From an uncultured Clostridia bacterium (GTDB taxonomy: Bacteria; Bacillota; Clostridia; Oscillospirales; Ruminococcaceae), in contig CANEHP010000003.1 in the NCBI GenBank assembly GCA_947427325.1, forward strand, positions 1 to 32,704: a stretch of 32,704 bases of DNA. Reading direction: 5' to 3'. How positions within the stretch are numbered: position 1 is the stretch's first letter; the number at the start of each line of letters is the position of its first letter. The translations under genes were made by a program, and so were the position numbers. This document shows, in pieces, positions 24,531 to 32,704 of the stretch. A model generated the notes under the pieces. It was not told the origin of the DNA. It was given only the letters and a program-made list of their open reading frames with translations, and made no database searches.

Positions 24531-24728
24531 TCAGATCCACATAGTCTTATCCATATTGTTAACAAATTTTTCCATCTCTTCCTTGGACCGAATAGTATGG
24601 GTATGGGCAATTATCTCCCTTCTGTGGGCGGGAGTAAGAGTCGAAAAATACTCCATAGCGTCGTTATTCTTAGCCAAAGCGATACCGAAGCCCAAAGGCA
24701 GCTCGGTATAATTATCCTTGATATCCAT
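24531..24728 (-). CDS. Small protein resembling the C-terminal domain of YdeI/OmpD-associated proteins
   Basis: A 65-residue protein with LPLGFGIALAKNNDAMEYF followed by LTPAHRREIIAHTHTIRSKEEM. This pattern (small helical domain; LPLGFG...A...F..L....R..II..TH.I.SK.EM) matches the C-terminal part of the YdeI/OmpD-associated family, whose biochemical role is unclear. A strong AAAGGAGG ribosome site precedes the ATG, 17 bases after the stop of the giant upstream gene, so they are probably cotranscribed. It ends before the MITE-like element. Whether it works with the glucan synthase is unknown. Confidence 0.8.
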   Translation of the reverse strand: MDIKDNYTELPLGFGIALAKNNDAMEYFSTLTPAHRREIIAHTHTIRSKEEMEKFVNNMDKTMWI

Positions 24729-24745
24729 TTGATCTGTTCCTCCTT

Positions 24746-27700
24746 TTAATCTCCGAATTTTACCTCGAAATCTCCCTCTTCCCCTATTGCCGTTTCCTTA
24801 TTCTTTCCGCCTGCATAGCTGAATCTCACGCTTATATTTTTCCCGTTCAGCCGCATTTTCAAAACCGTACCGTCAAGTTCCGGGGGGAGATTGGGCTTAA
24901 AGCTGAGCCTGCCCTTTTTCATTACGGCGCCCAGCAATCCCTCAAAAATACATTTCCAATACCAGCCCGCCGCTCCCGTATACATGGACCAGCCGCCTCT
25001 TCCGTAACACTGCGGATTTGTGTAAATATCCGCCGTCATAAAATAAGGCTCTCTGCCGAAATTTTTGTCGGGATAGAGAATCACCCTGTTTTCTTCCTTT
25101 TGGTCGGCTGTCTCTTCACCGCCCTCCCCTGCGTTGTCCGTAAAGCCTGCCGCTTCGGAGATTTCAGCCCCCTCCCGACCCGGCATAGCGCTTAAAATAC
25201 TGTCAAGCTCTCTTTCCTTTTCCCTCTTGTAGCTTTCCTTATAATCCCATTCTCTTTCGCCCTTTAAAGCAGGGTTCAGCATATTTAAAAGCTCATAGGC
25301 TCTTTCCTTCTGTCCCGCCTTAAAGCAAGCAAGACAGTACCACACTGCGCCGTGAGTATACTGACCGCCGTTTTCTCTTACTCCCTCGGGATAGGACATA
25401 ACATAGCCGGGACGCTGTGAAAGAATCCGCTCCCCGTTCTGCTTTGCCGCTTCGGACTTTTTACCGTCCTTTTCCCCGTTTTCGCCGATTTTGCCCTTTT
25501 CCTTTTCCGCTTCCGCCCTGCTCATGGTATTTTCTTCCGTAAAGGGCGGAGTGAACAGCTTTATTATTCCCGCTTTTTTGTCAACCAATCTGTCCCATGC
25601 GGAATTAAGAGCGGTTATATTTCTGTCTCCGTCGGGCAGCTCGGCCAATACCGCAAAGGCTTGGGGCAGAATGTCTATCTGACAGGCGGCGCTGCTTTTG
25701 CCGCCCATTTTGTCGCCGCTGTCGTAAAACGCCCTTAAATACCAATCTCCGTCCCAAGCGTTTTCCTCCAGGCTTACGCACAGCTCGGCTATCCTTTTTT
25801 CCAGCTTTTCCGCATAGCCGCCGTCGTTGTTGCTTCTCGCCGCTGCCGCAAACTTTCTTCCGCAGATTATATAGAACATGGCAAGCCAAACGCTTTCGCC
25901 CTGCCCCTTAACTCCCACGTTGTTGTAGCCGTCGTTCCAATCGCCGCAGCCTATTTTTATAAGTCCGTTTTTACCTTTGTTAAAGCCCTTTTCCATTGCC
26001 CTTTTACAATGCTCGTACACGGTTTCGGCAAGCTGCGTTACCTCCGCCGCCATAAACAGCTCCTGCTTATCCGGGGGCAAAGGCTCTCCCTTGCAGAAGG
26101 GGATCTGTAAATCCCAAAAGCCCTCCTCGCCATACGCCTCGTCATAACAGCAGGCGGTATAGGGCAGCCATAGCAAATCGTCGCTGTACCTTGTGCGCAC
26201 TCCTGTTTTTTTGCCCTCCAGGTCATGCCACCAATGCAGCACATCGCCCTCTTCAAACTGACTTTGACAGCAAAGTAAAATATGCTCCTTTGCAAGCTTT
26301 GGCGAAATATACATTGCCGAAAGGCAGTCCTGAAGCTGATCTCTGAAGCCGAAGGCGCCGCCGTTCTGAAAAAATCCCGTCCTTGCCCAAATTCGGCAGG
26401 CAATAATCTGATGAGGCAGCCAGGTATTGAAAAGGTGATTTAAAGCCTTGTTGGAGGTGCGGAGGGCTATGGAGTTTTCAAATTCATTTCCGCAGGGGCT
26501 TCCCTCGGACTTTTTAAGATAATCCAAAGCCGAATTGGCAGCCTTTTCCATAGCGGCGTTTAAACGGTCTGTACCGTTTTTGGGCGTTTCGGCGTTTAAA
26601 AGGTTTATACCGGTTTTGGGCGTTTCGGCATTTAAACGGTTTTTACCGTCCCCCTGCGCCCTTTGGATATTTTCATTATTCAGGGCGTTTTGCAGAGCAA
26701 ATTCTTCATTATAATACCCCAAAATAAATCTTATCCGCAAATTTTCCTTGGGGGGCAGCTTTATAGGCACTATAACCGCTGCAACGGGGCTGTTGTAAAC
26801 ACCCTCGCCGCTGACTGCGTTCCCGAAATTACCTGAGGCAAAATCAAGAGCCGAAAAGCAGAATTTCGGCTTTTGCGGGCAGTACAAAGCAGTTAAGCCG
26901 CTAAAGCTTTGATTCCTGCTGTTAAAAAATACCGCTCCGTCCTTTAAGGTATAAGCCGCAGGCATGGAAGACTCTTTATCCGACGCCATTAAAGGCGTCA
27001 GCTTGTACACAAGGTCAAAGCTCTGTTCGGTATCGGCATTGTTCGCAAGAGTAAGGGAGATCTCTTTGCCTAAGCCGCTTGTATAAACCTTTACCTCGGT
27101 TGTCGCCTTAACCGACAAAACCGTCCCCTCATAAACGCAGGAATAAGGGGAAAACTCCGCCCTGCTGCCCCTTATTAAATCATAATAGGCATTGCTGAGC
27201 TTAATCAGCAGCATTTCGCCGTAATTGTCCTTAATAATATCGTTGCTCCAGGGGGTAAGCTTGTTTTCTCTGCTGTTCAGGGCGTAGGTGAAGCCAAGGC
27301 TGTTTTGGGAAAGCAATGTGCCAAATTCCGAATTTGCAAGAATATTGCACCAGGTATTACGCTCGTTTCCTATAACAAAGCCGTCCTCCTTGAAACCGTT
27401 TTCCTTATCCGAATGAGAACAGGGAAGAACGGGCAGAGCCTTCGGCATCTTTTTAATTTTTATATCCGCAATACTGTTGTCGGAAAATAAATCCTGCAAG
27501 TTTACAAAGGCTGCAAGGGAATAAATCAAGGTGATAAGCTCCTTGCTGCTTTTCTCCTCTTTCTCCGCAAAAAGCAGGGGAAAACCGTTTCCCGCCAAAA
27601 TGCCTGCCGCTTCGCTCTGTTCTAAGGCATTGCCGCAGATAACAACCAGATCGCAGTTTATGCCGCAGCCGTTAAGTCCGGATTTAAGCAGGGTTATATA

Positions 27701-30700
27701 CTCCAAGCCCTCTGTTCCCTTGGTGACCAGCAGGGGAAAATCTCCCGAAATACCGAACCGCCACAGCTCCTTTTTATTAAGGGTATTGCTTTTTTGAGCC
27801 TGCAAAATTTCCTTTTGGAAAATTTCTCCGTACAAAACGGCCGCCAGAACTCTTTCCGCCATTCTGCCCTGCAAGGTGTTAATTGAAAGAGGGGATAAAA
27901 AATCTTCCTCAAAGGCGGAATTTTGATTTGAGCCGTTTGTCTGTTCCGCTGCTGCCGGCAAATTCTTTTGGTTTAGCGCATTTGCTGCCTGCTGCTTTTG
28001 CGTTTTGTTTTTGAATAAGGTTTTTTTGCCGCAAACGCCGCCGTTCCCTCTCAAAAGGACAGTACAGCCCTTTCGCAAATCCAAAGCCGCCTTTTTTGCC
28101 TCCTCCCTGCTGTCCCCGTAGCAGTAAAACAGGGTACACTGCTTTTCTTCTCCTGCGTCAAGCTCAATGCTGTTTTTTATAAAAAGACAGGGTGCGGGGA
28201 TGCTGTTTTCGATATTTTCCCTTATAAAAGCATTTTTAAAAAATGAAAAAGGCCGGTAATCGGTGCAGCTTTCCCTTGATAAGCAGTAAGTGAAATCCTC
28301 GTCTTCAAGAAATCCTGCGGCGCAGGCGGTAACATTATCGCTGTGTCTGTCCTTTCTGCTGTATTCAAAAAGCCTGTTGTCCCTGTCATAGGAAATTTTC
28401 AAAAACAGATCCATAAACATAGGGTGGGCGGTATAATCTCTTGAAGCGGCAAGAACAGGCTCGCTGTAACAGCACAAAACAAGCTGCTTTTTGGATTTGG
28501 TTTTGTTTTTTACGGAAAATTTGCGTATTTCCGCATTATGCCCGCCCTCCGCCTTAACCGTCATGGAAAAGTCAAATTCTTTTTCTTTTATGGTATATTC
28601 GGTTTCCTTAGTCGAAAAAACCGTTGTTAAATTATCCTTAAGCATCGGATGGGCAAAAAAGGGATAAACGTTTTTCTCGTCGCAAAAGCCGTAAAAAGCG
28701 CCTTGGGGGCGGTTTAAATAATCCGATGTTTTGTTTAATGCCGACAAGCCCTTATAGGATGAATAAAAACAGCCGTTGGCAGAGGTGAACAGCGCAAGCT
28801 GTCCGCTCCACAGCACATTTACGGGCGAGCCTTGGGCCTTCTGCACCGTTATTTCCTCTCTTTCGCAGCTTGTTATTCCGCTGTCATAATGCCTTTCCGT
28901 TATTTTCAGCACCTTTTCTCCCGCCATAACCTTTTCCTCCAATAATTCCTCGGCTCTTTTCATTCTTTGGTCGCTTAAAAACAGCTCTGAGCAGATATTG
29001 CTTTTAAGGGCGTTTGCCGCTCCGCAGATCGCCATTCCCGTATGATGAGCCATAAAGCTTTTAATAACCGCCTTATCTCCCACACGACCCTTTGTATAGT
29101 CCACCGCCTCATAAAAACCGTAGTCGTTGTTAAAAGCTCCCTCTTTTTCAAGCAGAGCCAAATTATTCCAGCTTTCAAGAGGGTGGGAGGACAGGGTTAA
29201 ATAAGAGGAATAGGGACTTACAACATATTCCTTATCCATTCCTCCCTTTAAGGCGGTTTTCTGCACTCCGTGAGCCTTGTACTGATAGTTTAAGTCCTTG
29301 TCAAAGGCATAGTAGCCGCTTTCGGAAATTCCGAAGGGTATACGCCTTGTTCCCGCCCCTCTGTTTCCCGCAGGTCTGTGACTGTGCTTTTGACAGTAAA
29401 AGGCGTATCTTAAAGCCTCATAGCTCATACTTCCCTCCTTTGACGTCAGCAGCAGCTCGGGCATATAAAACTCGAACATTGTGCCTGTCCATGCTATTGC
29501 TCCCGCATAGCGTCCGTTTCTCGACATGGCTCTTGACAAGGCTCTCCAGTGCTTTTTCGGCGCTTGCCCCAGGGCTATGGCCGTGTAGCTTAAAAGCCTT
29601 GCCTCGGACATAAGCATATCATAGCGGTGATGGGACAATTTTCCGGTTTTGCAGTCATAGCCTATGCTGAAAAGCTGCTTTTTTTTGCAGTAAAATTCGT
29701 CAAGCCTTGTTTCGTTTATAATTTTTTCACATCTTTCCGCAAGCCTGAGAGAAATTTTGTTTTGGATTAAACATTCTTTAACAGCGATAAGACAGGCTAA
29801 AAAATTTCCGCTGTCCACCGAAGAAACAAAGCTGCTTATTACTGTAAGGCTGTTCAGGTCATACCAGTTATAAAGATTTCCCTTCCATTTTTCCAAGTTT
29901 TCAACAGTTTCAACCGAGTTTTCCACAATTTCCTCAAAACGCTTTTTGTTGATTATGCCTAAATTAAACACTGCCGCCGCCGCTAAAAGATACATACCTA
30001 TATTTGTGGGCGAGGTGCGCATTGCCACCCTATATATGGGGTAAAGCTGAACATTGTCGGGAGGGAGAAAATGTGTGCTTTCATTGGTGTAATCCTCAAA
30101 AAACCGCCACATCTTTTTTATTTGTGCAAACAATTCTTCCCCTGCGCTTTTGGGCAGGGCGGGCTTGTGTGTTTTTGACGGCTTGTCTGCGTAAAGAAAA
30201 TAAGGAAAGGCGGCGCACATAATAACTGCCCCCAAAAGGACAAGGAACGCCCCCGCATTAAAACCCCCAAAGCTGCCTGCGCCATATTCCGCTAAGTCGC
30301 CACCCGAAAAGCCGATTGCGCTCAAGCCGCATCCCGAAACCCCGCACACCAAAAGAATAAGCGAAGCGGCAAAGGCGGGCAAAAGCGAAAAAACGCTGCC
30401 CTTAAAGGCGGTTTTTTCCAAAATTCCGCTGGTAGTCCATTCCAACAGCTTTTTCTTGCTGAAAACACCTCTCCAAAGAGCCTTGATCCCTGCGTCAAGG
30501 GAAACCAAGGCAGCCTTCGGCAAGGTCATAAGCTCCATAGCCGCTCTTAAGGCAAGCTGTTTTGTCTCACTGACTATGGGAGAATAAAACTGTCTTGTAA
30601 TTCCAAAGCCAAAGCCCCTTTTCACCGAACCGATAAAAGGCGGCAAAAAGGGAAGAAGCAGAGAGCAATAAGCGGTGACTGCCCCAATATAGCCTTTTGC

Positions 30701-32524
30701 GGTAAAGCAGGAAATAAACAAAAGAGCTAAAATTAAAACGGGGTTTATTCCTCTTCTGAAATTGTCAAAAAGCTTAAATTTGGTAAGAGGGGAAAACTCC
30801 TTTTTGAAAATAAAGCGGATATTCTGAAAATCTCCTCTTATCCAGCGGTGCGCCCTTTTAAAATATGCCTTGGAGGTGGCGGGAAAGCCGTCGGAAAACT
30901 CCGTGCTTCCGCTGTAAGCCACTCCCGTAAAGCCGCCCTCCAAAATATCGTGGGAAAGCACCCTTTCCGCAGGCAGCTTATCCTTGCAGCTTTTTAAAAA
31001 TTCCCTTTTTTTAATCAAGCCCTTTCCGCAAAAAATTCCCTCGCCGAAGCAGTCAAAATAAAACTCTCCTCCGAAGCTGTCATAGGAGGAAATGCCGCTT
31101 ACTCCGCCGTTTCCCGCCATTCCTCCCGCAAAGGGCGTTTTTAAGGTGGAATCAAGAGTAGAGGTGCAGCGGGGTGCGATTATGCCGTATTTTTGATTTA
31201 AAGGGTGAAGCGCCGCCGCCGCCAAATCCTTTATACTGTCCATTAAGGGGACGGTGTCAAGGTCAAGGGCGGCTATAAATTCGCATTGTCTCGCATTGGC
31301 GGCGTTTCCCGAAACATAGGCAAAATCCGACCATGTGCCGCACATATATTCCGCCAGCTGCTCGATTGCTCCACGCTTGCGTTCGTACCCCTGCCACTTG
31401 TTCATGGTTTTGCAAAAGCCGCGTTTGCGAAAAAAGATAATGCTTTCGGGGAAGATCCTTTGTCTCAGCTTTTCCGAGGCTGCAAAAAGCGGCTTGTCCG
31501 AGGAGTCTTTTTCCTTGTCCTTTGGCGGCAGATCCAAAAGAAGAGCAAAATATATGCCCTTTTGGGTATTTTTAAGCTTGGCGTTTTTCAGCTTTTCAAG
31601 CGCTTCCTCCAACGCCCTCCCGTCATTTACCAGCGCAGAGATCACACAAAGGGTTTTTCCGCCTTCCCCGAGATCGCCGCCTATATCCATACGGGGCAGG
31701 GGACTGCTTTTCACCCTTCTTGCCGTAAGCAAATCCGCAAAAGGCTTAACAATGGCAAAAACAGGGAAAAACAAAAGGGGAATAAGCAGGGGGTTCCACA
31801 AAAGACCTATGCCTGTGCTCAGCAGGGCGGCAATAAGAAAAACGGACATAAGATAAAGACCGACCTTGCGGTAAGGGAATATGTTTCTGTAATCGGTTTC
31901 CAGCACTTCCGTTACGGAAACACCCTCTGTCTGCGCTCTCTTTGTTACCTCGGGGGTATAGCGTTCCTCTCCTATTCCTATTTCTCTTGCTATCAGCGCC
32001 GCTTTGGTTCTGAACGCCGCCTTGGTTTCTTTGGAGGAGCTTTGGTAAACCCGGTCCGAGCAAAAGGCGGTATGAACGGGACTTAGCTCAGCCAGCCGTT
32101 CCATATCCAAATCCCGCAGAGCATACATTTTTTCATAATACTTCCCGGGATTGTATTTTTCCCGGGTTTGATTTTTACAGCTTTCCTGCCATACCTTTAG
32201 GGCTTCCCGAATAAGGCAGAGCTTACTCTGCCATAAAAGGCTGTTAATATCTCCCTCGCCTATATAGCTGCTTTGGGACAGCTCCTCTATAAGCTGTGAA
32301 ACCGTGCTGTCGTTAATATCGGAGAGAGAAAGCATTTTTTCTCCCAAAATAATTTTATTTTCGGAAACAGTGATATACTGCTCCTTTGCGGTTTTTATAA
32401 GCTCGGTCAGCTCCCTTTCAAAAAGGCGGTTTTCCCAAAGTGGAGGACAGCCCTTTAAAGCCTTCGCCGCTTGTCTCAGCTCTTTAAGTAAGGTTTTTCC
32501 GCATAAAACAGTGCTTTGTGACAT
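24746..32524 (-). CDS. Cyclic beta-1,2-glucan synthase-type protein (GT84 + glycoamylase-like + GH94)
   Basis: A 2592-residue membrane protein of the NdvB/ChvB type. The N-terminal third is a GT84 glycosyltransferase: membrane segments near 221-265, ALDLDTVP near 420, HRWIRGDFQN near 559 (Q/RxxRW-like), then more membrane segments near 590-630, 710-730 and 758-778. The middle (about 1030-1230) is glycoamylase-like, with PFGISESGYYAFDK and HGVQKTALKGGMDKEYVVSP. The C-terminal third is a GH94 phosphorylase module: FGFRDQLQDCLSAMYISP, VLHWWHD and CGDWNDGYNNVG, where Asp2198 is the expected general acid. Family members use UDP-glucose to make beta-1,2-glucan and use GH94 to control chain length; substrate here is inferred. 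Charged low-complexity inserts interrupt the GH94 part. The upstream ribosome site is AGGAGAAGG. Confidence 0.9.
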   Translation of the reverse strand: MSQSTVLCGKTLLKELRQAAKALKGCPPLWENRLFERELTELIKTAKEQYITVSENKIILGEKMLSLSDINDSTVSQLIEELSQSSYIGEGDINSLLWQSKLCLIREALKVWQESCKNQTREKYNPGKYYEKMYALRDLDMERLAELSPVHTAFCSDRVYQSSSKETKAAFRTKAALIAREIGIGEERYTPEVTKRAQTEGVSVTEVLETDYRNIFPYRKVGLYLMSVFLIAALLSTGIGLLWNPLLIPLLFFPVFAIVKPFADLLTARRVKSSPLPRMDIGGDLGEGGKTLCVISALVNDGRALEEALEKLKNAKLKNTQKGIYFALLLDLPPKDKEKDSSDKPLFAASEKLRQRIFPESIIFFRKRGFCKTMNKWQGYERKRGAIEQLAEYMCGTWSDFAYVSGNAANARQCEFIAALDLDTVPLMDSIKDLAAAALHPLNQKYGIIAPRCTSTLDSTLKTPFAGGMAGNGGVSGISSYDSFGGEFYFDCFGEGIFCGKGLIKKREFLKSCKDKLPAERVLSHDILEGGFTGVAYSGSTEFSDGFPATSKAYFKRAHRWIRGDFQNIRFIFKKEFSPLTKFKLFDNFRRGINPVLILALLFISCFTAKGYIGAVTAYCSLLLPFLPPFIGSVKRGFGFGITRQFYSPIVSETKQLALRAAMELMTLPKAALVSLDAGIKALWRGVFSKKKLLEWTTSGILEKTAFKGSVFSLLPAFAASLILLVCGVSGCGLSAIGFSGGDLAEYGAGSFGGFNAGAFLVLLGAVIMCAAFPYFLYADKPSKTHKPALPKSAGEELFAQIKKMWRFFEDYTNESTHFLPPDNVQLYPIYRVAMRTSPTNIGMYLLAAAAVFNLGIINKKRFEEIVENSVETVENLEKWKGNLYNWYDLNSLTVISSFVSSVDSGNFLACLIAVKECLIQNKISLRLAERCEKIINETRLDEFYCKKKQLFSIGYDCKTGKLSHHRYDMLMSEARLLSYTAIALGQAPKKHWRALSRAMSRNGRYAGAIAWTGTMFEFYMPELLLTSKEGSMSYEALRYAFYCQKHSHRPAGNRGAGTRRIPFGISESGYYAFDKDLNYQYKAHGVQKTALKGGMDKEYVVSPYSSYLTLSSHPLESWNNLALLEKEGAFNNDYGFYEAVDYTKGRVGDKAVIKSFMAHHTGMAICGAANALKSNICSELFLSDQRMKRAEELLEEKVMAGEKVLKITERHYDSGITSCEREEITVQKAQGSPVNVLWSGQLALFTSANGCFYSSYKGLSALNKTSDYLNRPQGAFYGFCDEKNVYPFFAHPMLKDNLTTVFSTKETEYTIKEKEFDFSMTVKAEGGHNAEIRKFSVKNKTKSKKQLVLCCYSEPVLAASRDYTAHPMFMDLFLKISYDRDNRLFEYSRKDRHSDNVTACAAGFLEDEDFTYCLSRESCTDYRPFSFFKNAFIRENIENSIPAPCLFIKNSIELDAGEEKQCTLFYCYGDSREEAKKAALDLRKGCTVLLRGNGGVCGKKTLFKNKTQKQQAANALNQKNLPAAAEQTNGSNQNSAFEEDFLSPLSINTLQGRMAERVLAAVLYGEIFQKEILQAQKSNTLNKKELWRFGISGDFPLLVTKGTEGLEYITLLKSGLNGCGINCDLVVICGNALEQSEAAGILAGNGFPLLFAEKEEKSSKELITLIYSLAAFVNLQDLFSDNSIADIKIKKMPKALPVLPCSHSDKENGFKEDGFVIGNERNTWCNILANSEFGTLLSQNSLGFTYALNSRENKLTPWSNDIIKDNYGEMLLIKLSNAYYDLIRGSRAEFSPYSCVYEGTVLSVKATTEVKVYTSGLGKEISLTLANNADTEQSFDLVYKLTPLMASDKESSMPAAYTLKDGAVFFNSRNQSFSGLTALYCPQKPKFCFSALDFASGNFGNAVSGEGVYNSPVAAVIVPIKLPPKENLRIRFILGYYNEEFALQNALNNENIQRAQGDGKNRLNAETPKTGINLLNAETPKNGTDRLNAAMEKAANSALDYLKKSEGSPCGNEFENSIALRTSNKALNHLFNTWLPHQIIACRIWARTGFFQNGGAFGFRDQLQDCLSAMYISPKLAKEHILLCCQSQFEEGDVLHWWHDLEGKKTGVRTRYSDDLLWLPYTACCYDEAYGEEGFWDLQIPFCKGEPLPPDKQELFMAAEVTQLAETVYEHCKRAMEKGFNKGKNGLIKIGCGDWNDGYNNVGVKGQGESVWLAMFYIICGRKFAAAARSNNDGGYAEKLEKRIAELCVSLEENAWDGDWYLRAFYDSGDKMGGKSSAACQIDILPQAFAVLAELPDGDRNITALNSAWDRLVDKKAGIIKLFTPPFTEENTMSRAEAEKEKGKIGENGEKDGKKSEAAKQNGERILSQRPGYVMSYPEGVRENGGQYTHGAVWYCLACFKAGQKERAYELLNMLNPALKGEREWDYKESYKREKERELDSILSAMPGREGAEISEAAGFTDNAGEGGEETADQKEENRVILYPDKNFGREPYFMTADIYTNPQCYGRGGWSMYTGAAGWYWKCIFEGLLGAVMKKGRLSFKPNLPPELDGTVLKMRLNGKNISVRFSYAGGKNKETAIGEEGDFEVKFGD
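26555..26650 (-). repeat. 36-bp tandem repeat inside the GH94 part of the giant gene
   Basis: Units begin GGCGTTTAAA at 26555 and 26591, with a partial third at 26627. They encode a 12-residue motif (RLNAETPKTGIN, LLNAETPKNGTD, RLNA) at about residues 1958-1990, ahead of the conserved GH94 barrel. The insertion keeps frame. Confidence 0.88.
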
Positions 32525-32654
32525 AGCCTTCTCCTATTAGTTGCAATAATCTGTGATTAGTATGCCACATCAGGTTTAAATCATACTTTTTTGGAAGAAT
32601 TTCAAAAGCAAAAAGGGGCTGTAAAAAAACTACCTGTTAAAAAAAGAGCTTAAT

Positions 32655-32704
32655 AAAGTTTCCGTCCGGAGAATTTCGCTTGCGAAATTCTCAAACCCTT
32701 CTTC
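32655..32704. repeat. Branched palindromic repeat, copy 2 (cut by the window edge)
   Basis: Matches 59-108 at 44 of 50 positions in the same orientation. The first inner hairpin is better here: GAGAATTTCG / CGAAATTCTC around CTTG is perfect. The A-T pair at repeat positions 22/31 in copy 1 is T-A here, a compensatory change. The outer 3' arm lies beyond the window. Confidence 0.8.

Noticed and set aside
24219-24749. 176-residue plus-strand open frame through the MITE-like element
   Set aside because: It crosses the palindromic element and runs antisense to the better-supported 65-residue gene. No ribosome site or family resemblance.

Overview
The window looks like a chromosomal segment of a motile, Gram-positive Clostridia (Oscillospiraceae/Ruminococcus-like) bacterium. 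The clues are strong AGGAGG-type ribosome binding sites, a T-box leader, sigma-A and sigma-D promoters of Bacillus/Clostridium type, a CheV protein, a 34-residue holin-like peptide and a CCA-encoding tRNA. Nearly all long genes lie on the minus strand. No tool was run, so family assignments rest on motifs read by eye.

Region 1 (about 1-5.72 kb) is a branched-chain amino-acid operon read leftward: promoter, T-box leader (apparent AUC/Ile specifier), cimA, leuC, a small Dabb-domain protein, leuD, leuB. It ends at a branched palindromic element. The Ile specifier and citramalate synthase suggest that the isopropylmalate-type enzymes serve the citramalate route to isoleucine at least as much as leucine. 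A second copy of the palindromic element starts at the right edge of the window.

Region 2 (5.8-6.4 kb) is a plus-strand tRNA-Gln with a consensus promoter, followed by a 66-residue acidic protein and a terminator. Region 3 (6.5-12.9 kb) is one secreted, surface-anchored 1983-residue subtilisin-family protease and its AT-rich upstream region.

Region 4 (12.9-20.25 kb) is a motility island: fliB-like flagellin lysine methylase, a complete flagellin with a sigma-D promoter and a CsrA-like leader, two headless flagellin genes, and cheV. The complete flagellin (minus) and the first headless one (plus) diverge. The roughly 1 kb between their shared N-terminal homology holds the only flagellin promoter and start, plus an apparent type I toxin-antitoxin module. 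Inverting that segment would move the promoter and head onto the other body. This is the most interesting structure in the window. The two headless copies also share a nearly perfect 301-bp inverted repeat.

Region 5 (20.3-24.3 kb) is a heterodimeric ABC exporter operon with a perfect sigma-A promoter. Region 6 (24.28-24.44 kb) is a 153-bp palindromic MITE-like element flanked by TA. Region 7 (24.5-32.5 kb) is a 2592-residue membrane protein of the cyclic beta-1,2-glucan synthase type (GT84 plus GH94), followed by a small protein resembling the C-terminal domain of YdeI/OmpD-associated proteins.
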